Below, piece by piece: positions 58,661-64,000 of a stretch of DNA of 64,000 bases (positions are counted from its first letter, which is position 1; every line of letters begins with the position of its first letter). Below the pieces are notes generated by a model, which did not search any database, was not told the DNA's origin, and was given only the letters and a program-made list of their open reading frames with translations. The DNA comes from JACVRW01 sp963819115 (GTDB taxonomy: Bacteria; Actinomycetota; Thermoleophilia; Solirubrobacterales; Thermoleophilaceae). The stretch lies in assembly GCA_963819115.1 (NCBI GenBank), contig CAWFUR010000012.1, positions 308,007 through 372,006 of the forward strand, given 5' to 3'. The position numbers and the translations under genes are program-made.

Positions 58661-59858
58661 CTAGCTCGGCGTGGCCTCTCCCTCGAGCTGGCTGCGCATG
58701 CGATCGCGCAGCTCGGCGAAACGAGGCTTCTCGTAGGCGATCAGGGCCACCAGTAGGGCGGTGACCACCGCCAGCGTGGCCAGGGCGCGGGATCTCGAGC
58801 GCCACCGGGATGAACGCGACCAGCGCTGTCGCGCACACGAGCCGCTCGGTGCTCAGCCGGTGCACGTTGCGCAGCCGGAACGCCACGTGCGCCAGCAGGT
58901 ACATGGCGGTGCCGGCCAGCATCGCAACCGCGGGCTCGAGCTTGAGTGGGTCCTCCACGTGCTGGAGCGTCTTCTTCAGCCCGAGGGCGAGGAGCACGAT
59001 CCCGGCCACCATGGGCAGGTGCAGGTAGGAGAACGAGTCGCGAGCGATCGCGTTGCGCTCGCGCCCCTCCTCCGCGTGGGAGAGCCTGCGCTCGGCCACG
59101 AGCGCGACCACGTCGAAGTACAGCCACCAGATTGCGGCGGTCACGGCCACTCCCAGCACGGAGGCCACCACCACGCCGGCGTCCACGGTGGTGCCCTGGG
59201 CCCCGACCCCGATGGCCACGATCGACTCGCCCAGGGCGATGATCACGATTAGCCCGTGGCGTTCGGCGAAGTGGCCGGGCACGAGCTTCCACCCCTCCAC
59301 TCCGAAGAAGAAGGGGCCGCCCATGTCGAAGAGCAGGGCCGTGACCCAGAGCGCGCCCTGCAGCGCCCCGTCCGCGAAATAGGCGCCCACGAGCAGCGCC
59401 ACGGAGATGGCGGTGCTCACCGCCAGTCCGTTCACCGACCGCCGCAGTGGCGGGTCGTCGCGGCTGGCCACGACGAAGAGCACGATCTGGCCGGTCCGGA
59501 CCACTCCGTAGGCGCCGGCGAACAGGAGCCCGAGATGGCCGAAGGCCTCTTGAATGCACAGTGCCACCACCAGCAGCGCGGCCATGGCCGCGAACATCGC
59601 CAGGCGCACCACCCCCTCCTCCGGGTCCACCACGCTGGTGAGCCAGGCGTAGCCCACCCAGGCCCACCACAGCATCCCGAGAATGATCAGCGCCTGGCCC
59701 AGGCCAGTCCAGGTGGGGTCGTGAGCCATCAGTGCCGTGCACTGCGTCAGGGCCAGCACGAACACGAGGTCGAAGAAGAGCTCGAGCGGCGTGACCCGCT
59801 CCTCGGAGCGCAGCTTGGCGTTAACGCGCGGGGTGTGCGGGCGGGAGATCGTGGCCAC
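58661..59858 (-). pseudogene. ltrA: Low-temperature-requirement A family membrane protein, frameshifted near its C-terminus
   Basis: LtrA signature VTPLELFFDLVFVLALTQ, IILGMLWWAWVGYAWLTS and about nine helices are intact to VALEIP. The frame then runs into meaningless sequence, while the expected end (ALATLAVVTALLVALIAYEK, then RFAELRDRMRSQLEGEATPS and a stop at 58661) continues in the next frame. One extra base within GGGCGCGGGATC at about 58784-58794 explains it: total length is 3n+1. Repaired, the protein would be 398 residues, the normal size. Either a recent inactivating insertion or a sequencing error; the protein may still be made without its last helix. Confidence 0.85.
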
Positions 59859-59897
59859 GGGCTCTGATGTTCTCAGGTGGTGAGTAGGGTCCCTGGC

Positions 59898-60116
59898 ATG
59901 AGCGATCTGACCAGAGGCTCGGGCGGGCCACCCTCGCGCCGCGGGCGCGAGCGACGTGCCTATCAGCTGGTGGTAGTGGGTGGTACGGCCGGAGTGGTGG
60001 CTGTGGTCACCCTCCTGCTCGCCATCTTCGGCGTAATGGGCTTCGGCATTCCGCTGATAGCGATCATCGTGGCCGTGGTCTGCGGCGTGCTGTTGCGGCG
60101 TACCGTCGGCCGCTAG
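59898..60116 (+). CDS. Small two-helix membrane protein
   Basis: 72 residues from ATG 59898, chosen because TAGGGT ends 7 bases upstream. A basic N-terminus (RRGRERRAYQ) precedes two hydrophobic helices (LVVVGGTAGVVAVVTLLLAI; GFGIPLIAIIVAVVCGVLL) and a basic end. Possibly an integral membrane accessory; no family recognised. Confidence 0.65.
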   Translation: MSDLTRGSGGPPSRRGRERRAYQLVVVGGTAGVVAVVTLLLAIFGVMGFGIPLIAIIVAVVCGVLLRRTVGR

Positions 60117-60117
60117 C

Positions 60118-60810
60118 TCAGGCCGCCGGCCGGCAGCGGGTCCTGCTGGTGAAGCTCTCGGTGGATCCGTCGAGGTAGATGAACTTCGCCCTGGTGGTCC
60201 ATCGCCGGCTCTTCGGGCATGAGTCCGGAGCCCGCATGTAGGTCCGCTGCTTCGCGCCGTGGCCCTTCGAGTGGCGGCCGATCCGGAGGCTCAGCCGGGT
60301 CAGGGAGACCCCACCCGGGAGCACGGGGCGGATGGAGATCGTGCGTCGCTTCACCACGTCGCGGAACTCGGTGATGACGTTCCCCTGGAGCGTCACGACG
60401 ACGATGATCTCCCCGCGCGCGTTGTAGAGGGTCACGTCGGTGGTGAACCCCGAGCCGGAGGGGAAGACCGCCTTGGTGTGCCCGCTGCCGAGCCGGCTGC
60501 TCGCGGGGCAGGCGGAGCCTCCCTTCAGCTTGATCTCGTCGTCCGAGGCCTGGCATCGCGTGAGCGCCGACGTGTCGAAGCGGGTGCCCGGGTGGAAGGT
60601 CATATCGATCCGCTTGATCGGCTTGGGCACTTCCTTCCGCGCCCCGGGGTCGCTCCAGGTCATGAGCGGGGCCTGGCCCGTCGGGGCACCCGGCCTCTCA
60701 GTCAGGTACGCCATGTGGAATGTGGCGGAGAACTTCGGGCTGGCGAGGGCGGCCGCCGCGGCTGCCAGCACGATCGCGGCGACGAGCCAGATCGGGGCCG
60801 CTCTCCTCAA
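60118..60810 (-). CDS. Secreted protein, unknown function
   Basis: 230 residues with a signal peptide (PIWLVAAIVLAAAAAALASP). The mature part is beta-rich, with Cys at about 86, 100 and paired near the C-terminus (DSCPKSRRW, SRTRCRPAA), suggesting two disulfides. Motifs: CPASSRLGSGHTKA, VTLYNARGEIIVVVTLQGNV. It resembles secreted proteins of unknown role in soil actinobacteria. The TTG at 60810 is the likely start; no Shine-Dalgarno sequence. Confidence 0.65.
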   Translation of the reverse strand: MRRAAPIWLVAAIVLAAAAAALASPKFSATFHMAYLTERPGAPTGQAPLMTWSDPGARKEVPKPIKRIDMTFHPGTRFDTSALTRCQASDDEIKLKGGSACPASSRLGSGHTKAVFPSGSGFTTDVTLYNARGEIIVVVTLQGNVITEFRDVVKRRTISIRPVLPGGVSLTRLSLRIGRHSKGHGAKQRTYMRAPDSCPKSRRWTTRAKFIYLDGSTESFTSRTRCRPAA

Positions 60811-60890
60811 TCGGTGTCCCGAGTCACGAAATGGACGTCAGCCAGCCCCTCGAGCGAAAACCCCGTCGTCGCCGGGGTCAGGTTCCATCG

Positions 60891-61016
60891 CTAGTCCCCC
60901 TTCGCCGGGGGGGGCCACTCGCCGCCAATGAAGTTGTCGTAGCGCTCCTTGAGCTCCGCCTCGCTACCGGCCTGCCGCGGGGCCGCGAACGTCTTGGGTG
61001 TTTCAAGAGTGGCCAT
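60891..61016 (-). pseudogene. Aldehyde dehydrogenase remnant, N-terminal 41 residues only
   Basis: ATG 61016 opens a 41-residue frame: a leader of the type MATLETPKTFAAPRQAGSEA followed by RYDNFIGGEWPPPAKGD and a stop. The RYDNFIGGEW segment is the hallmark N-terminus of class 3/betaine-type aldehyde dehydrogenases (about 500 residues). The catalytic body is absent downstream: beyond the stop come a hairpin and an unrelated gene. It is therefore a truncated relic, though it could still be translated as a mini-protein. Confidence 0.75.
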
Positions 61017-61172
61017 CGAATCCTCGTGTCCGTGGTTCGGTGAGCATCACTCCACCACCGGCGGGCAGGCCGCACATCGGGTGGAAACCACACCTGTGGA
61101 TGCGGCGAACTGCGGACTTGTTGATCCCGGCGGTGAAGTACGGATGCCGGGCCGCCTCGGTGGGGAAAGGAT

Positions 61173-61893
61173 GACCTCTCGCCCCTGCTGTTCGCGGCCG
61201 AGCGTGGCGTGGACCTCGCGGCCGATGCGCTGACGCGCGGGCGCGCGCACGTCAGGTCCCTGATCGACAAAGGCGACTACGGCTTCGCCACCGTGGTGGA
61301 CATCGAGATAGAACGCCTCGTACGTGGCTACCTGAGCGAACAGGCGCCTGAGATCCCGTTCCTGGGTGAGGAGGAGGGCGGGCACGCCCTGATGTCGGAG
61401 TCGATCTGGGTGCTCGACCCGATCGACGGGACCGCGAACTACGCTGACGGCAGCCCGCTGTGCTCGATATCGCTCGCGCTCCTGCAACACGGGCGGCCGG
61501 TTCTCGGGATAGTGGCCGCGCCGCTGATCGGTGAGCGTTACATGGCAGTGGAGGGAGCCGGGGCGTTTCGCAACGGCGCCCGGATTCACGTCGCCGAGCG
61601 GGAGGTCGGTGACACGTTGATCGCCCTGTCCGACTTCGCCTTCGGCCGCAAGCACCGGGATACGAACGAGCTCAGGTTCGCGGTGATCGAGGAGCTGGTG
61701 CGCCGCTCGATGCGCCTGCGGATCCACGGGTCGGTGGCCCTCGACCTGGCCTGGCTGGCGGCCGGTCGCATGTCGGGCACGGTCGCCTTGTCGAACCTTC
61801 CCTGGGATGTGAGCGCCGGCGTGCTACGTGCCCGCACTGCGCGAGCGACTGGTATCGGTGATCGCGAAGGCGAGGGAGCGCTCCAGTGGCTGA
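61173..61893 (+). pseudogene. Inositol monophosphatase family gene with internal deletion and frameshift
   Basis: Intact parts: LSPLLFAAERGVDLAADAL, GEEEGG, the metal/phosphate motif WVLDPIDGTANY, and SNLPWDVSAGVL. Just after VSAGVL, at about 61823, the frame should continue through a glycine-rich stretch of about 25-30 residues. Instead the expected end, VPALRERLVSVIAKARERSSG plus TGA at 61891, follows directly in the next frame. The first good in-frame start is GTG 61209, inside the conserved N-terminus; the true start also appears lost. The gene would have overlapped the PfkB gene behind it, so the two were an operon. Product probably inactive. Confidence 0.8.
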
Positions 61894-62713
61894 CGACGCT
61901 CGCGCGGCGCTGCTGGCGCCCTCGCCGATCCTCACCATCACCCTGGAAGAAGAGCGCCCAGAGGCGGAGCTCCACCTGCACGCGGGCGGTCAGGGCTATT
62001 GGGTAGCTCGAATGCTCCGGGTCCTGGGGGTCGAGGTGGGGTTCTGCGCCCCGCTCGGGGGTGAGGTCGGGAGCGTCTTGCGTGCACTTATCGAGACGCA
62101 GGGCATCCAGTTGCACGCGGTCGAGAGCGGAGGGTGGAACGGGTCATACGTGCACCGTCGCGGCCACGGTGACGCGGTGACCCTCGGCGAGACGGCGAGC
62201 CCCGTCCTCGCCAGACACGAGACCGACGCCCTGTATGCGGCGATGGTGACGGCCGCGCTGAGCGCGCGGCTGGCGGTACTCACCGGGCCCCGCTCGGCGG
62301 AGGTCATCGACCCCGACCTCTACCGGCGGCTCGCCAGAGACCTGCGCGGCAACGGCTGCACCGTCGTGGCGGACCTATCCGGAGGCCCTGGTGGCTGCTC
62401 TCGCCGGGGGTCTGGATCTGCTCCACCTGAGCGAACGCGAGCTGGGAGAGCACGGCGGGGCCGCCCCAAGCGACGTCCACGAGACGATTGCCGCGATGGA
62501 GCGGCTGCGCGACCAGGGCGCCCGCAACACGATTGTGTCTCGCGGGCGTGAACCGGCAATCGCTCTGCTTGACGACCGTGCACTCGAGCTGTCCGGGCCG
62601 GTGTTCGAGGAGCGTGAGCATCGCGGCGCGGTCTTGGCAGCGGTGCCCGGGCAGACATCGAGCGCCTGGCCCGTGAGATCGTCCTGCGGCCTGTCGATCT
62701 GTCGTACCAGTAG
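61886..62713 (+). pseudogene. PfkB-family sugar kinase gene, broken in two places
   Basis: Frame 1 (61886 to about 62384) encodes a normal PfkB N-terminal two thirds: ELHLHAGGQGYWVARMLRVL, GFCAPLGGEVG, AVLTGPRS and VVADLSG. A two-base loss at about 62384 moves the rest, ALVAALAGGLDLLHLSEREL to FEEREHRGA, into frame 2. The catalytic GAGDSM segment and about 40 following residues are then missing, and the family end RGLGSGARADIERLAREIVL continues in a third frame to TAG 62711. Loss of the catalytic Asp means no kinase activity. The family is that of 1-phosphofructokinase-like actinobacterial kinases. Confidence 0.85.
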
Positions 62714-62780
62714 TTCCCCCCGACTCCCCGCGGGGATCGTCCCCGATGCCGGACGGCCTGGGCCTCCATAACTTGTGCGC

Positions 62781-62972
62781 ATGGGACTGCTCTCGCTCGC
62801 AAGGCCCGATGCGGCTCGCTACGCGCCGGGGACCTGCCACACCGATGGCCGCCGGCTGCTGCGGGTCACCGCTGGCGCGAACCATGAGCTCCGCCGGGTC
62901 GAGGACTGCCGCACGCTCGAGGTGGAGACGATCCCTTGCTCGAGCTCCAGGCGCTGGGGCTGCGCCCGATAG
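62781..62972 (+). pseudogene. Frame-broken paralog of the 81-residue gene at 8144
   Basis: ATG 62781 has TAACTT six bases upstream. The product starts MGLLSLARPDAARYAPGTCH, then TDGRRLLRVTAG and VEDCRTLEVETIP, matching TDGLRLFRV and LEDCYTL of the small gene at 8144. At about 62936 the expected continuation (LLELQALGLRPI, matching ELWEMQLRAV) moves to another frame, so the original frame ends early with unrelated residues. The intact relative supports a single-base loss here. Confidence 0.55.
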
Positions 62973-63139
62973 GGAGCCGCGGCGTCACGGGGTTGCGGGC
63001 GCTCGGAAGCGTGGGCGAGCGCGTGGCGCACTGGGCGCACCTGCTCAGTTTGGTCGTACGACCCGCAGATTGCGCGCACAGCGGAAGCTCCGCGACCGAG
63101 AACGGGATGACTACGGATGACCCGGCGCGAGGCGCGTCG

Positions 63140-63145
63140 TACCGT
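63140..63145 (+). promoter_or_regulatory. -10 box, leaderless promoter of the DUF1918 gene
   Basis: TACCGT, six bases (GGCGGT), then ATG 63152. Confidence 0.55.
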
Positions 63146-63151
63146 GGCGGT

Positions 63152-63376
63152 ATGAGCCCTACAGGATCAACTCTGAAGGCAAGCCCTGGTGATCGGCTCG
63201 TGGTGAGCGGCCACCGTCAGGGCGAAGCTCCGCGAGACTGCGAGGTTCTTGCCGTGCTCGGCGAGGACGGCGCCCCTCCCTACGAGGTGCGATGGGAGGA
63301 GGACGGCCACGTGAGCCGGCTGTATCCCGGCTCGGACGTGCACGTCCATCACTTTGAGCATGGGCCAGGGCGGTAG
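63152..63376 (+). CDS. DUF1918 domain protein
   Basis: 74 residues, one complete DUF1918 domain: KASPGDRLVVSGHRQGEAPR, CEVLAVLGEDGAPPYEVRW, and HVSRLYPGSDVHVHHFE. An SH3-like small barrel found almost only in Actinomycetota, often next to stress or nucleotide genes; function unknown. The start is fixed by the TACCGT box. The following gene begins within or just behind its end. Confidence 0.88.
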   Translation: MSPTGSTLKASPGDRLVVSGHRQGEAPRDCEVLAVLGEDGAPPYEVRWEEDGHVSRLYPGSDVHVHHFEHGPGR

Positions 63377-63389
63377 CGGCGGCTCGGAG

Positions 63390-63971
63390 ATGAAGTCGTC
63401 GCGACCCCCACGTCGTTCCCGGCCGCCACGCACAGGGCGGCTGGCGCTCGACCCGCTTCGCACCGCCTGGCAACGCCTCGGCGTGGTTCAGCCACTGGCC
63501 GGCTCGCTGGGCGTGACCGCGGCAACCGCCCACCTCGACCGTGAGGGGCTGCACTACCAGCTCGTGAGCCACAAGCCCACGTTCCGGGCCGTTGATGACG
63601 CCACCGCTAGCGGCGTCCCGCGATACCACGAACTCAAGACCCTCGTGCTGCTCGGAGCCGGAGGCTTCCTGCTCGCCGCGCTTCGCGCCTCCGACCGTCT
63701 CAACCTCCGTCGGGTGCGCGAGCTGCTCGACGACCGAAGCATTCGACTCGCCTCGGAGGCGGAGATGGGGCGTGCGTTTCCCACCTTCGATGTCGGGGCG
63801 CTGCCACCCCTCGGACCGGGGCTGCCGCCGCTCCGGCTGCTCGACTCCCAGGTCCCGAAGTACTCGCGCGTCGTCTGCGCCGGCGGGGATCACACCCACT
63901 CGCTGGTGATGATCCCGGTCGAGATCATCAACGCGGCGCACCCTCGTATCGCCGACATTACCGAGGGCTAG
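63390..63971 (+). CDS. YbaK/aminoacyl-tRNA deacylase-domain protein
   Basis: 193 residues from ATG 63390 (ATG 63360, overlapping DUF1918, is also possible). A basic disordered lead of about 40 residues precedes the YbaK domain: HLDREGLHYQLVSHKPTF, ELKTLVLLGAGGFLLAAL with the conserved Lys, LNLRRVRELLDDRSIRLASE, FPTFDVGALPPLGP and HTHSLVMIPVEII. In the family, such domains hydrolyse mischarged Cys/Pro/Ala-tRNA. The sequence departs from YbaK more than usual around the active site, so activity is uncertain. Confidence 0.75.
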   Translation: MKSSRPPRRSRPPRTGRLALDPLRTAWQRLGVVQPLAGSLGVTAATAHLDREGLHYQLVSHKPTFRAVDDATASGVPRYHELKTLVLLGAGGFLLAALRASDRLNLRRVRELLDDRSIRLASEAEMGRAFPTFDVGALPPLGPGLPPLRLLDSQVPKYSRVVCAGGDHTHSLVMIPVEIINAAHPRIADITEG

Positions 63972-64000
63972 GCCCCCCGCCGAACCGATCGGCGCGACGC

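Noticed and set aside
1..64000. CRISPR arrays, insertion sequences, phage genes
   Set aside because: No regularly spaced repeats, transposase or phage structural genes were recognised. The only tandem arrays are the 21-bp coding repeats and the 56-bp palindromic units.

Overview
The window is about 70% GC with strong G/C preference at third codon positions. It carries F420-type luciferase-like oxidoreductase, WS/DGAT, DUF1918, DUF6812, HipA-like/DUF3037 and YqgE genes. Many genes lack a Shine-Dalgarno sequence and have a TANNNT box 6-8 bases before the start codon. Together these point to an Actinomycetota chromosome, most likely Thermoleophilia/Solirubrobacterales. That placement is inference from gene content; no marker gene is present.

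Layout. 0-8 kb: stress and central carbon genes (PEP synthase N-terminus, a histone H1-like protein, UspA, AdhE, trehalose synthase TreT, a GNAT protein, WS/DGAT). 8.1-13.5 kb: small metabolic and unknown genes, a HipA-like/DUF3037 pair, and two coupled acidic mini-proteins. 13.57 kb: tRNA-Ser(GGA). 13.8-20.6 kb: a possible island next to that tRNA (two response regulators, a triple-GAF histidine kinase, a flavin oxidase with an MFS exporter). 20.9-31.9 kb: a nuclease-like protein, a large arylsulfatase, small regulators, a PAS histidine kinase, a molybdenum oxidoreductase with its flavin reductase, and secreted proteins. 31.9-37.4 kb: a lipoprotein, DUF6812, a GntR/FadR regulator with a palindromic operator, a string of four hairpins ending in a terminator, a peptidoglycan-binding/dead serine recombinase fusion, and a repetitive Pro/Asp-rich surface protein. 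38-40.6 kb: FGGY kinase and FAD oxidoreductase. 40.7-47.2 kb: a gamma-glutamylation catabolic cluster (permease, glutamine synthetase-like, PuuD, aldehyde dehydrogenase, SDR). 48.7-51.1 kb: MBOAT plus SGNH, likely glycan O-acetylation. 51-58.7 kb: antiporter, asparaginase, methyltransferase, and a beta-phosphoglucomutase/GH65 phosphorylase pair. 58.7-63 kb: a run of broken genes (LtrA, aldehyde dehydrogenase fragment, inositol monophosphatase, PfkB kinase, a small paralog), with a few intact small genes between them, followed by intact DUF1918 and YbaK-like genes.

How the parts fit. TreT and the GH65/beta-phosphoglucomutase pair can make and break down alpha-glucosides such as trehalose. The 40.7-46.5 kb genes overlap or abut and read as one amine-catabolic operon. 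The most unusual single gene is the wall-binding, membrane-anchored protein at 33.7-35.4 kb whose cytoplasmic half is a serine recombinase without its catalytic serine. A 43-56 bp palindromic repeat occurs at three places, and one copy has a compensatory base-pair change in its stem.
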